Assembly: GCF_965233615.1 (NCBI RefSeq)
Contig: NZ_OZ247495.1
Source of the DNA: Pelagibius sp028280305
Lineage (GTDB): Bacteria; Pseudomonadota; Alphaproteobacteria; Kiloniellales; Kiloniellaceae
Strand: one strand, 5' to 3'
DNA length: 64,000 nucleotides
Below are positions 30,486 to 38,611 of the stretch, piece after piece (positions within the stretch are counted from its first letter, which is position 1; every line of letters begins with the position of its first letter). A program made the translations under genes and the position numbers. The notes beneath the pieces were generated by a model, which was not told where the DNA came from, ran no database searches, and was given only the letters and a program-made list of their open reading frames with translations.

Positions 30486-31358
30486 CTAACTTGCCGCCCG
30501 GCTGCGCTCGTAGCGCCGGATCGCCCGGCTGACGCTGCTGTAGTGTATACCATAATAAGCCGCTATGGCCGCTTGGCTATAGGCGCCGGAGAGATAGGCC
30601 TGCGCCATGGCCTCGTCACGGCTGTCCGCCGATGCGGCAAAACTCTCCAATGCCGGCGGCGGCGCCTTCCACTGCGCCCGCGGAATCTCCGACAGGTCGC
30701 CGCGCCCGGCCGCCGCCCGGCGGGCGGCTTCGCGCATGGTCTCGACAAAGGCTTCAGAACCCAGGAACACCTGATGGCGCAGGTCTTCCCAGACTGCAGC
30801 GTCGGGGGCCTGGGCAAGTGCGTCGGAAAGCCGGCCTTTCGCGGCGGCCGGATCACCGCCGAAGGCGGCCAGCAGCGGACCGTTGTCCAGCCAGTCTCCC
30901 GCCGCGACCGGCGAGGGACGCCCCAGCGCCGCCCGATAGCTGGACCAGCGCCAGGCGCCGGCTTCCGGCGCAATACCCCTGACCACAGGCTGACGCAGGA
31001 CATCGCAACAGACCGGCGCCAGATAGCCGTCCTCCTCCACCATGACCGCTTTGTAGCGCCCCTGGAATAGGTGCCCGGCCGTAGCGTGGCGGCGGTGAAA
31101 AGCCTGGGTGTAGCGCCCGTTGAGCTGGCGCATGCCGCGCGACAGGGACGCGGCCTCGGTCTTCACCACCAGAAGGTAGCGGTCCGGCAGCAGGCAGAAC
31201 GTCAGGCAGCGCCAGCGGAAGCGCCCACAGACCTCTCCCAGGATCTCCAGAAACCGTTGGGAATCATCGGGACCGCGAAACACCGGCAAACCGGCGTTGC
31301 CAAGGGTCGCAATGTGATAGACGGCACCGGGCCGTTCCAGTCTGAGAGGGCGCGCCAT
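30486..31358 (-). CDS. REP-associated (Y1-type) transposase relative with lost HUH motif
   Basis: About 290 residues beginning MARPLRLERPGAVYHIATLG, the usual start of REP-associated tyrosine transposases. The helix carrying the catalytic tyrosine is intact (LSRGMRQLNGRYTQAFHRRH, then GHLFQGRYKA). The metal-binding motif, normally Met-Pro-Asn-His-x-His-Leu-Leu, reads CLLPDRYLLVV here, so both histidines are missing. A C-terminal domain with a probable helix-turn-helix (AYLSGAYSQAAIAAYYGIHY) follows. The missing histidines suggest an inactive or domesticated protein. The ATG at 31358 was chosen on family pattern; the frame continues 22 codons upstream. Confidence 0.85.
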   Translation of the reverse strand: MARPLRLERPGAVYHIATLGNAGLPVFRGPDDSQRFLEILGEVCGRFRWRCLTFCLLPDRYLLVVKTEAASLSRGMRQLNGRYTQAFHRRHATAGHLFQGRYKAVMVEEDGYLAPVCCDVLRQPVVRGIAPEAGAWRWSSYRAALGRPSPVAAGDWLDNGPLLAAFGGDPAAAKGRLSDALAQAPDAAVWEDLRHQVFLGSEAFVETMREAARRAAAGRGDLSEIPRAQWKAPPPALESFAASADSRDEAMAQAYLSGAYSQAAIAAYYGIHYSSVSRAIRRYERSRAAS

Positions 31359-31388
31359 CCGAAGACAGTGGCTTAAAGGCATCGATAA

Positions 31389-31404
31389 TGCAAGACCTGA
31401 CCCC
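31389..31404. other. Conserved motif upstream of the Y1 transposase
   Basis: TGCAAGACCTGACCCC lies about 30 bases before the transposase start. From memory, this sequence is often seen next to Y1-type transposase genes across bacteria and probably marks an element end or its target. It is seen once here. Confidence 0.4.
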
Positions 31405-31504
31405 AAAAGACGCTTTGTGATCAATATGAGAGTTGTGCACGAGCCATCGCCGGTCCCATTGACCTGGAGCGGATTTCGCCTCAGACCTTTCGGCTCGCGC
31501 CGTT

Positions 31505-31542
31505 CTCAACGAATCATGGCGGGCTCAACGAATCATGGCGGG
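31505..31542. repeat. Perfect 19-bp tandem duplication
   Basis: CTCAACGAATCATGGCGGG occurs at 31505-31523 and again at 31524-31542 without a mismatch or gap, 150 bases upstream of the Y1 transposase and before the DM13 gene. It may be a slippage product or a scar of the nearby element. Confidence 0.75.
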
Positions 31543-31654
31543 ACTTTGAATACGGCGGGCACGACTTGCCTGCTCAAGCCGAAGCCGGCGGGAAGACCCT
31601 CCGTATTAGCCGACCATTCAGCAATCACGGAATTCACCCAGAGGACCCAGTTCA

Positions 31655-32134
31655 ATGAAAAAGCTCATTCTCGTCGCTTTCGTTGCCGGCGCGATCGGAT
31701 TCGTCGCCGGGAACGCCTTCTGGTATCTCGCCAGCCCTTTGTGGATCGATCAGGTCGTGGCCGAGGGCATCGGCGAATCCCAAGCCGCCAAGGTTCTTGC
31801 GAGCGGCACCTTCACCGATGCCGATGCCGCCCATAGCGGCAGCGGCAGTGCCACCATCTTCGAAGGAAGCGACGGGCGGCGAACGCTGCGCCTTGCCGAT
31901 TTCGAGGTTACCAACGGCCCGGACCTCGAAGTCTGGCTCGTGGCGGCAGCGGACATAACGCAGTCTTCGGATGTCGCCAAAAGCGAGTGGCTGGCGCTTG
32001 GTCAGTTGAAGGGCAACATCGGCGATCAGAATTACGACATTCCGGCCGACGCGGATCTCTCGAAGTACAACTCCGTGGTGATCTGGTGTGAACAGTTCGG
32101 CGTTCTGTTTTCACCGGCCCGCCTCAGCCGGTAA
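31655..32134 (+). CDS. DM13-domain secreted or anchored protein
   Basis: 159 residues. An N-terminal hydrophobic stretch (LILVAFVAGAIGFVAGNAFW) is a signal or anchor. The DM13 domain starts at SGTFTDADAAHSGSGSATIF and continues LRLADFEVTNGPDLEVWLVA, QLKGNIGDQNYDIP and VVIWCEQFGVLFSPARL. DM13 domains are proposed to take part in redox or hydroxylation steps at the cell surface, with the conserved cysteine of the Trp-Cys-Glu motif present here. The gene is alone on this strand and is followed by a hairpin at 32154. Confidence 0.9.
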   Translation: MKKLILVAFVAGAIGFVAGNAFWYLASPLWIDQVVAEGIGESQAAKVLASGTFTDADAAHSGSGSATIFEGSDGRRTLRLADFEVTNGPDLEVWLVAAADITQSSDVAKSEWLALGQLKGNIGDQNYDIPADADLSKYNSVVIWCEQFGVLFSPARLSR

Positions 32135-32153
32135 CCGCCGCCCTAACAGAAAA

Positions 32154-32179
32154 AGCCTCCTCTATTAATGGAGGAGGCT
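32154..32179. terminator. Probable terminator after the DM13 gene
   Basis: AGCCTCCTC and GAGGAGGCT form a perfect 9-bp stem with an eight-base loop, 20 bases after the DM13 stop. No T run follows on the plus strand; AAAA precedes it, giving TTTT for a minus-strand transcript. Confidence 0.55.
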
Positions 32180-32228
32180 GCGATTCTCTGAATATGGTGA
32201 TCTTCTGAATACGGCGCTTTTATATAAA

Positions 32229-32411
32229 GCACTTCGAAAAAGTGCGGTGGGGTGCCGCGGTAAGGCGACACCCCACCAACCCAGGGACTGGGTTATCCCT
32301 GGTATCCCGAAGCGCTGGGAGATGGGGTTAGCTCTCCGGGATGGGGCAGGTCAATGACCAGGAACCTAGGGTTTGGTTGTTTCTGCACTGTGTCACCGCT
32401 TCGGTTTTTTT
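32229..32411 (+). ncRNA. Candidate structured small RNA
   Basis: Four hairpins follow one another in a stretch without a gene. GCACTT/AAGTGC is at 32229-32245. GGTGGGGTG/CACCCCACC is at 32246-32277 with inner GCC/GGC. CCAGGGA/TCCCTGG is at 32281-32302, competing with AACCCAG/CTGGGTT at 32278-32294. ATCCCG/CGGGAT is at 32304-32342 with inner GAGA/TCTC. The region ends ACCG-CTT-CGGT followed by seven T (to 32411), a terminator in the plus direction. TATATAAA at 32221 could be its -10 box. It lies between convergent genes, so it is not a leader. It matches no RNA family that I recognise. Confidence 0.45.
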
Positions 32412-32423
32412 GTTTCTTTCGCT

Positions 32424-34211
32424 TCAGTTTCCTTCGAGGGCCAGACCTTCGATCTGCATCGCCAGCAATTCGCGAAAATGCCCGTCATCCCGGGCCAGCA
32501 ACTCTTGCTGCGTTCCCTGTTCGACAATGCAGCCGTCGCGGAAAACCAGGATCCGGTCGACACTGCGCACGGTCGACAGGCGATGGGCGATGACTATCGT
32601 GGTGCGTCCCTCCATCAGCTCTTCGATGGCTTCCTGAATCTGGGCCTCGGTGATCGAGTCCAGGCTGCTTGTCGCCTCGTCGAGAATCAGGATGGGTGCA
32701 TCGGCCAGGAAAGCGCGCGCCAGGGCAACCCTCTGACGCTCACCGCCGGAGAGCTTCACCCCGCGTTCGCCGACCAGGGTTTCGTAGCCCTGCGGCAGAC
32801 GCTGGATGAAGTCGTGGGCATGGGCGCGCCGCGCAGCCTGTTCGATCTCTTCACGACTGGCTTCCGGACGGGTATAGGCAATGTTTTCGGCCAGGCTGCG
32901 GTGGAACAGGGCCGGGTCCTGCGGCACCAGGGCAATCGCTCGCCGCAGGCTTTCCTGAGTCGCCCCGGCGATGTCCTGACCGTCGATCCGGATTTCTCCG
33001 TGATCGACGTCGTAGAGCCGCTGCACCAGCTTTACGAAAGTCGACTTGCCGCTGCCCGAAGGACCAACCAGGGCGACCCGTTCACCGGCCCCGATCCGCA
33101 ACGAGAAATCGGCATAGATCGGTGTCCGCTGATTGCCGTAACGGAATGTCACGCCGTCGAAGGCGATCGCTCCGCCATCAGCCCGCAGATCCGAAGCGGT
33201 TTCACGATCGGCAACGTCGATCACCTGCTTTTGGAAACCGACAAGATCCTCGATTTCATTGATCGCCTTTTGCATGTTGCGCACATGCTGCCCGATCTCC
33301 CGCAGGTAGCCGTGGATGACGAAGTAGCTGGTCATCACGAAGGTCACATCGCCGGCCGTCGCCTGCCCGCGCGACCAATACCACAAGGCCAGCGACAGCA
33401 GCCCGGCCTGCAACAGCAGCGACATGACCGACAGCACGGTGCCGCCGTTGATCTCCCGCGACCAGGCCTTGCGCGCGCGCCGGCGCCAGAGATCGGCCAC
33501 GTCGAAGAACCGCTTGTCTTCGCGTTTCTCAGCACCGAAGGACTTCACTGTCGCATTGCACGACACGGCATCGGCCATGGCCGCGCCGACAGCGGAATCC
33601 GACTCGTTCATGATCTCGTTGGCCGGTGCGACGTAGAGCGAGACCAACAAGATACTGACAACCAGATAGATGCTCACTGCCACCAGGACGAAAACACCCA
33701 TCAGCAGCCAATTGACCATCAGGTTGGCGGTAATGCCGACGAGCACGATGGCCGCCGGCAGATAGCCGATGTAGATAGTGTCGGCGAACTCGTCGTATGC
33801 CCACATGCCGCGCGAGATCTTGCGCACCGTCGCCCCGGCGAAGCTGTTCGCCTGCCAGTCGGCCGAGAATCGCTGCACCCGATAGAAGGCATCGCCGATG
33901 ATGCGCCGCATGGAGATCGTCGCCAGCGGAATCCAGAAGCGGTAGGACACTTCGCGAAAAAGATGGAAAGCCACCGAGATGCCAACGAAGGCCGTCAGAG
34001 CCCAATAGGCATCGCCGACCCTGGCCGCCGGTTCGGCAAAAGCCACATCGGCCAGGGAATCAATCAGCCGCCCGGCAAAAACAGGCAGAAAAACATCGCA
34101 AAGCGTCGCCAGGGCCATGGTGACGAAGGCGCCGCTGAGCAGCCAGGGGACCTGCCGCCAATAACGCCAGACGAAGACGGAGGCTTCGCGGAATCCGAAC
34201 TTTTGCTTCAT
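32424..34211 (-). CDS. ABC-type exporter, fused membrane and ATPase domains
   Basis: A half-transporter of 595 residues. The first 330 residues hold about six membrane helices (for example IVLVGITANLMVNWLLMGVF). The ATPase domain has Walker A GPSGSGKST (383-391), a Q-loop VPQDPAL, signature LSGGERQRV (from 488) and Walker B ILILDEATSSLDS (about 507-519). It probably works as a homodimer exporting a lipid, peptide or drug; the substrate cannot be told. No partner gene is adjacent. The gene is divergent from DUF1835 and convergent with DM13. Confidence 0.92.
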   Translation of the reverse strand: MKQKFGFREASVFVWRYWRQVPWLLSGAFVTMALATLCDVFLPVFAGRLIDSLADVAFAEPAARVGDAYWALTAFVGISVAFHLFREVSYRFWIPLATISMRRIIGDAFYRVQRFSADWQANSFAGATVRKISRGMWAYDEFADTIYIGYLPAAIVLVGITANLMVNWLLMGVFVLVAVSIYLVVSILLVSLYVAPANEIMNESDSAVGAAMADAVSCNATVKSFGAEKREDKRFFDVADLWRRRARKAWSREINGGTVLSVMSLLLQAGLLSLALWYWSRGQATAGDVTFVMTSYFVIHGYLREIGQHVRNMQKAINEIEDLVGFQKQVIDVADRETASDLRADGGAIAFDGVTFRYGNQRTPIYADFSLRIGAGERVALVGPSGSGKSTFVKLVQRLYDVDHGEIRIDGQDIAGATQESLRRAIALVPQDPALFHRSLAENIAYTRPEASREEIEQAARRAHAHDFIQRLPQGYETLVGERGVKLSGGERQRVALARAFLADAPILILDEATSSLDSITEAQIQEAIEELMEGRTTIVIAHRLSTVRSVDRILVFRDGCIVEQGTQQELLARDDGHFRELLAMQIEGLALEGN

Positions 34212-34712
34212 GGTTCTTTCGGGCCGCCGCAGTGCAATGAATTCCGCGGCGCTACCCTCCTCTTATACAAGTGACTTCAGGCGGTGCGCAGGCACCGCAT
34301 CGACAAGCGAGCGACCGAAGGCTCAAGCGGAGGGAACAGGGAGGCGCGCGTGCAGTGTAGCGATGCCACGCAAGCCAACGACAATCCGATTTTTGAGATC
34401 CGCAGGCCCGGTCTGTGTCCCGGGCCCTACAACCGCCCTTCTAGCAGGGAGGCGCAAAGACGCGGGACTGGAAGATGTCAAACATGATGCTGTGCATCAG
34501 CTGTCCCTCATTGGGTGTCTTTGCATGCGGCGCCCGGATGGCGCCCTGCGGTGGCTGTTCTTGTGCCACAGAGCGCCGAAAGAAAAAAGTGAAAAAAATG
34601 TTTAGTCCACGCGCTTGCCGACGACTTAGAACACATCATGTCACAACTGCCTTGAGGCCGCCTGGGGTATCGCATAGCGTCGCAACGGCTGCTCAGCAAT
34701 GGGAGACGCAAC
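34212..34712. other. Long gap between the ABC exporter and the DUF1835 gene
   Basis: 501 bases with no supportable gene. A 7-bp hairpin GGCCCGG/CCGGGCC lies at 34405-34426. An open frame from 34475 encodes a Cys-rich start (ISCPSLGVFACGARMAP) but runs into the next gene in the wrong frame and has no codon pattern, so I left it out. Promoters for both flanking genes must lie here. Confidence 0.4.
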
Positions 34713-35747
34713 ATGGCCTTGGCAGAAACAAGATCCGACGAAACGGTTTTTCTTCCTCTCAATCCTTCCTCGGAGTCGATCCTCCACGTTCGCTGTGGCA
34801 GCGACATTTATGAAGGCCTGCGCCAGGCGAGCATCCCTGGGGTCTTTCTGGAAGCTTCCGACCCTGTCTGTCAGGGACCACTGGACCCCAAACTACCGGC
34901 CGAGGCCCTGCGCCGAGCCCGTGCCGATTTCATCGCTACGACCTATCAGGGGTTCGAGGACGGGGCGATGGTCTTATCCAAAATGGAGGCCGAGGCCCGG
35001 GGCCTGGAACAGCTCGATCATTTCGCCAAAATCGTCCTCTGGTTCGAGCACGATCTTTACGACCAGACGATCCTGATGCGGTTGCTGGCGCAGCTGCAAG
35101 ACGCCGCAAAAAAGCCGGACAGAGTGTTCCTTATAAACATCGACCGTTTTCCCGGCATCGCCCGCTTCAATGGTCTCGGGCAGTTGTCGCCGGAGCAGTT
35201 GGGCAGCCTCTGGGGTACGGAAAAACCAGTAACCCCGGCACTCTGCAGGGAAGCCGGGCGCCTCTGGCAAGCCTACAGCAGCGGCGATCCCCTGCGGCTG
35301 CAAACGGCGCTTGACGAAACCGCCGACGCGCTTCCCTTCGTTGCGGCAGCGATGCAAAGACACCTTCAGGAACTGCCCTGGCAAAGCAACGGCCTTAGCC
35401 TGACGGAAGCACTGTCACTGCGGGCCATCAGCGAAGGCGCCGGAACGCCCGGCCAGGTCTTCGCGCGTCTTGTCGAAGACTTGGAGCCCCTGCCCTATCT
35501 CGGCGATGCCATGTTCTTGCCGATACTGAAAGGTCTGGCGACGGCGCCGCGCCCGGCAGTAACGGATTTTTCGGACTGGAAGGACGAGATCTCGCTGACC
35601 GATTTCGGCACGGCTCTGCTCCATGACCAAGCGCGCTGGACGGATCACAATCCCCTCGACCGCTGGGTCGGCGGCCTTCATCTTCAGGGCGACCGCCCGC
35701 CCTTTTTGTGGAACCCGGCAAGCGGCCGGGCGATCGCCGCTCCCTGA
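34713..35747 (+). CDS. DUF1835 domain protein
   Basis: 344 residues. The N-terminal 130 carry the DUF1835 pattern: ILHVRCGSDIYEGLRQASIP, DPVCQGPLDP, a run of helices with RARADFI, and KIVLWFEHDLYDQTILMRLL. A C-terminal region follows with LSLTEALSLRAISEGAGTPG and ends in a basic Trp-rich segment WTDHNPLDRWVGGLHLQG. It is cytoplasmic, with no signal or membrane span. Function is unknown; the family is often described only as conserved. It precedes the agmatinase-like gene by 90 bases on the same strand. Confidence 0.8.
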   Translation: MALAETRSDETVFLPLNPSSESILHVRCGSDIYEGLRQASIPGVFLEASDPVCQGPLDPKLPAEALRRARADFIATTYQGFEDGAMVLSKMEAEARGLEQLDHFAKIVLWFEHDLYDQTILMRLLAQLQDAAKKPDRVFLINIDRFPGIARFNGLGQLSPEQLGSLWGTEKPVTPALCREAGRLWQAYSSGDPLRLQTALDETADALPFVAAAMQRHLQELPWQSNGLSLTEALSLRAISEGAGTPGQVFARLVEDLEPLPYLGDAMFLPILKGLATAPRPAVTDFSDWKDEISLTDFGTALLHDQARWTDHNPLDRWVGGLHLQGDRPPFLWNPASGRAIAAP

Positions 35748-35837
35748 GACCGTTGCGCGGCCTGCCTTGTTCTTTGCCCGGCTTCGCGGCACCTTGACGC
35801 CTGAGGTTCAGCAGCGATCAAAGGACGTGAAAGCGCC

Positions 35838-36803
35838 ATGGGCAAGAAACCCCGCTCCTACAAGCCGGTCTCCGGTTTTGTGCTGCCGCGTTATGCCGGC
35901 ATCCCAACCTTCATGCGCCTGCCCCATGTGCCGCTGGACGAGGTTGAGGACGTCCACATCGGCCTGATCGGGGTGCCCTGGGACGGCGGCACCACCAACC
36001 GGGCAGGTGCGCGTCACGGCCCGCGGCAGATACGCGATCTCTCGACCCTGATGCGCAACGTCCACCACGTCACCGGCGTAAAGCCGTTCGATCTCGCCAA
36101 CTGCGCGGACCTGGGCGACACGCCGGTCAACCCCATCGACCTGCACGACACCATCGGCCGCATCGAGACTTTCTTCGGGGAAGTCCATGCCGCCGGAATT
36201 ATCCCATTATCGGCAGGCGGCGATCATCTGGTTACCCTGCCGATCATGCGCGCCATCGCCAAGGAGCAGCCCGTCGGGATGGTGCACTTCGACGCCCACA
36301 CCGACACCAACGACCGCTATTTCGGCGAACACAAACTGACCCACGGCACCCCCTTCCGCCGTGCCATCGAGGAAGGCTTGCTGGATCCCAAGCGCACGAT
36401 ACAGATCGGCATCCGCGGATCGCTCTACACCAGCCACGACATGGACTGGGGCTACGAACAGGGTATCCGCGTCGTCGGCATCGAAGAGTTCTTCGATATC
36501 GGCGTCGAAGCGGTGATCGCCGAAGCGCGGCGTGTGGTCGGTGACGGCCCCACCTACCTCTCCTTCGATGTCGACGGGCTCGACCCGGTCTATGCCCCCG
36601 GAACCGGCACACCGGAGATCGGCGGCTTTTCCACCCACGACGCCCAGCGCATGATCCGTGGCCTGCGCGGCGTTAACCTTGTTGGCGGTGATGTGGTGGA
36701 AGTGGCGCCCCCCTTTGATCCCAGCGGCTCCACGGCCCTGGTCGGGGCGACCATGATGTATGAGATTCTCTGCCTGCTCTCCGAAGTCGTCGCCAAACGG
36801 TAA
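35838..36803 (+). CDS. Ureohydrolase family enzyme (agmatinase or guanidinobutyrase type)
   Basis: A dinuclear manganese hydrolase that releases urea from a guanidino compound. All six metal ligands are visible: His130 in SAGGDH, Asp152, His154 and Asp156 in HFDAHTDTND, and Asp244 and Asp246 in SFDVDGLDP. CAPGTGTPEIGG-like YAPGTGTPEIGGFS follows. At 321 residues, with an N-terminal extension before DVHIGLIGVPWDGGTTNRAG, it fits the agmatinase, guanidinobutyrase and guanidinopropionase group. The substrate cannot be fixed from sequence by eye. No transporter or polyamine gene is adjacent. Confidence 0.88.
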   Translation: MGKKPRSYKPVSGFVLPRYAGIPTFMRLPHVPLDEVEDVHIGLIGVPWDGGTTNRAGARHGPRQIRDLSTLMRNVHHVTGVKPFDLANCADLGDTPVNPIDLHDTIGRIETFFGEVHAAGIIPLSAGGDHLVTLPIMRAIAKEQPVGMVHFDAHTDTNDRYFGEHKLTHGTPFRRAIEEGLLDPKRTIQIGIRGSLYTSHDMDWGYEQGIRVVGIEEFFDIGVEAVIAEARRVVGDGPTYLSFDVDGLDPVYAPGTGTPEIGGFSTHDAQRMIRGLRGVNLVGGDVVEVAPPFDPSGSTALVGATMMYEILCLLSEVVAKR

Positions 36804-36843
36804 AAATTCGATTAAAATATCCTGCAAATTCAACCTCATGGTT

Positions 36844-36862
36844 AACGGCCAAGACGGCCGTT
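36844..36862. other. Hairpin between the ureohydrolase and the next gene
   Basis: AACGGCC and GGCCGTT form a perfect 7-bp stem with a five-base loop, 40 bases after the ureohydrolase stop and 22 before the next start. No T run follows. It could be a weak terminator or a 5-prime leader hairpin. Confidence 0.4.
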
Positions 36863-36883
36863 GCAAAACTGCAGGAGGCGAGA

Positions 36884-37501
36884 ATGAACAGGTACGCAAG
36901 GAACGACTACGCAAGTAAGAAGCAGTTGAGAAGCCAGAAGCGCGCACAGGCAAGAGCGGAAGCCGCGGATGCCCGAAAGCAGGGACTCCTGCTCGGCGTG
37001 GTCATCACCATCCTGGCACTCCTGGCGCTCTTTATCTGGTCACAGCCGGTCCACGCGGCGGTGAACGGTACGGCCACCACGGGCGTCACCGGCACCACCC
37101 TGTCGCAGTCGGCCGAAGAAACCCGTTCCCCCCGTGACGGCTTTGTCGGCCGCTGGTACGGCGAACAAAAACGCGCCGGCGGCAAAGTGAAGCGCTGGAC
37201 GGTCGACGCCTTTCCCGACGGCGTGTTTCGCATCACCTTTCGTTTCTATGAAGCGGACGGCGCCTATCGCGAGCAGATCGAGGTCGGCGAGTGGGCGATC
37301 TCCGGCCCCGTCTACTTTCTCTCGACCAAGGGCTGGGTCGATGGCGATACCTTCCTGAAGGCAGACAGTTCCAGCCCGGAGCTCTACGACGCCTACCGCA
37401 TCATCAGCCTGGAACCGAAGCTCTTCGAATACGAGCACTTCGTCAGCGGCAACCGCTATCAGGTGCGTCGGGTGAACAGCAGTTTCGTCCTGCCGGAGTA
37501 A
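36884..37501 (+). CDS. Single-pass membrane protein with exposed C-terminal domain, unknown function
   Basis: 205 residues. A very basic cytoplasmic start (NRYARNDYASKKQLRSQKRA) leads to one membrane span (about 32-48, LLLGVVITILALLALFIW). The outer domain has FVGRWYGEQKRAGGKVKRW, DAFPDGVFRITFRFYEADGA and YEHFVSGNRYQVRRV. That looks like a small lipocalin-like or beta-barrel domain. GCAGGAGG lies six bases before the ATG. I do not recognise the family. It is convergent with the Lrp-type regulator. Confidence 0.65.
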   Translation: MNRYARNDYASKKQLRSQKRAQARAEAADARKQGLLLGVVITILALLALFIWSQPVHAAVNGTATTGVTGTTLSQSAEETRSPRDGFVGRWYGEQKRAGGKVKRWTVDAFPDGVFRITFRFYEADGAYREQIEVGEWAISGPVYFLSTKGWVDGDTFLKADSSSPELYDAYRIISLEPKLFEYEHFVSGNRYQVRRVNSSFVLPE

Positions 37502-37529
37502 CCGCCGCCGCCCAACTCGTAAAAGCGAT

Positions 37530-38006
37530 CTAGGTTGCGTAATCGACGGGCAGTGCGGTCGTGTACTTGATCGCCTCCATGGCGAAAGACGAAGAGACGT
37601 CGAACAAGGGGACAGCGGCGATCAGACGTTTGTAGACCGCGTCATAGGCCTTGATGTCCGGCACGACGATGCGCAGCATGTAGTCGATCTCGCCGGACAT
37701 GCGGTAAAGCTCCACGACCTCCGGAATGCGGGTCACCTTGCTGGCGAAATCGCTCAGCCAGTCCTCGTCGTGGCGAGAGGTGCGGATCGCCACGAAGACC
37801 GTCACCCCCACATTCATCTTTTCCGGGTTGAGCAGCGCCACCCGCCGCTCGATAACGCCCTCGGCTTCCAGCTTCTGAATACGCCGCCAGCAGGGCGAAG
37901 CGGAAAGCCCGACCTGCTCGGCGATTTCCGCCACGGGCAGGTCTGCGTTCTTCTGCAGAACCTTAAGGATTCTTCGATCTATGTCATCCAAGGAATAAAA
38001 TTCCAC
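37530..38006 (-). CDS. Lrp/AsnC family transcriptional regulator
   Basis: 158 residues. An N-terminal helix-turn-helix (LDDIDRRILKVLQKNADLPV, then ASPCWRRIQKLEAEGVI) is followed by a RAM effector domain of about 85 residues (MNVGVTVFVAIRTSRHDEDW, PEVVELYRMSGEIDYMLRIV). These regulators form octamers and respond to amino acids. The target is unknown. The neighbouring small DUF6356 gene is divergent, 158 bases away, and is one candidate; the convergent gene is not. Confidence 0.92.
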   Translation of the reverse strand: MEFYSLDDIDRRILKVLQKNADLPVAEIAEQVGLSASPCWRRIQKLEAEGVIERRVALLNPEKMNVGVTVFVAIRTSRHDEDWLSDFASKVTRIPEVVELYRMSGEIDYMLRIVVPDIKAYDAVYKRLIAAVPLFDVSSSFAMEAIKYTTALPVDYAT

Positions 38007-38164
38007 GAATCAGGAATATTGGGATAGATGTTTCCCTAATTACCCTGATTCTCCAGAAATTTGCAAGTTTCTGCCCCCGAATCCTCCTTAGACTTGCCGT
38101 CATCGCCAGCACAACGACTGCCGGGCCCGGAAATGGGCGGCAGCCTGCGGATTTGGAGCTTATC

Positions 38165-38437
38165 GTGAGCATGCGTTCTCTTTTCGAAGATCATCCGGCT
38201 TCCGTCGGAGAGACCTATTGGCAGCATCTTTGCTCGGCCTGGGGCTTCTCCTGGCGTATGGCTTTGGCCAGCCTCGCCTGCCTGGTCCATGCACTGTTGC
38301 CCTTTCTCTTCGAAAAGACCGGCAGCAAGGCCATCACACAGCTCCACGACCGGATGGTCGTCAATCGCCACCGCAACGCAGGGAGCCAAGCCGCAACGCC
38401 CGAGAGCAGCCTGCAGCGCGAAAGTTCAGCCGCTTAA
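38165..38437 (+). CDS. DUF6356 small membrane protein
   Basis: About 90 residues. The GTG at 38165 has GGAG six bases upstream; an ATG lies two codons later. The pattern LFEDHPASVGETYWQHLCSA, then a hydrophobic stretch LASLACLVHALLPFLFEKTG, matches the DUF6356 family. Members are short one- or two-helix proteins of alphaproteobacteria of unknown function. The tail is polar and probably disordered. It is divergent from the Lrp-type regulator. Confidence 0.75.
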   Translation: MSMRSLFEDHPASVGETYWQHLCSAWGFSWRMALASLACLVHALLPFLFEKTGSKAITQLHDRMVVNRHRNAGSQAATPESSLQRESSAA

Positions 38438-38611
38438 AGACCCACGAATCTGCCGAAGAGGCGATACCGGCGCGAACCTGCACCTGACCAAGTAGCGTTC
38501 ATCCAGGAATCTGATCGTTTTCCACTACCCACAGCGGACTGCCGCCGAACAAAGGCGAGCGGACATCCGGTCGCAGTGGAAAACGTTCTTTGCAGCGCTA
38601 ATGTATAGGCG

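Noticed and set aside
34475..34813. Cys-rich open frame before the DUF1835 gene
   Set aside because: The cysteines cluster only in the first 30 residues, the rest runs through the DUF1835 start in another frame, and no ribosome-binding site stands out.
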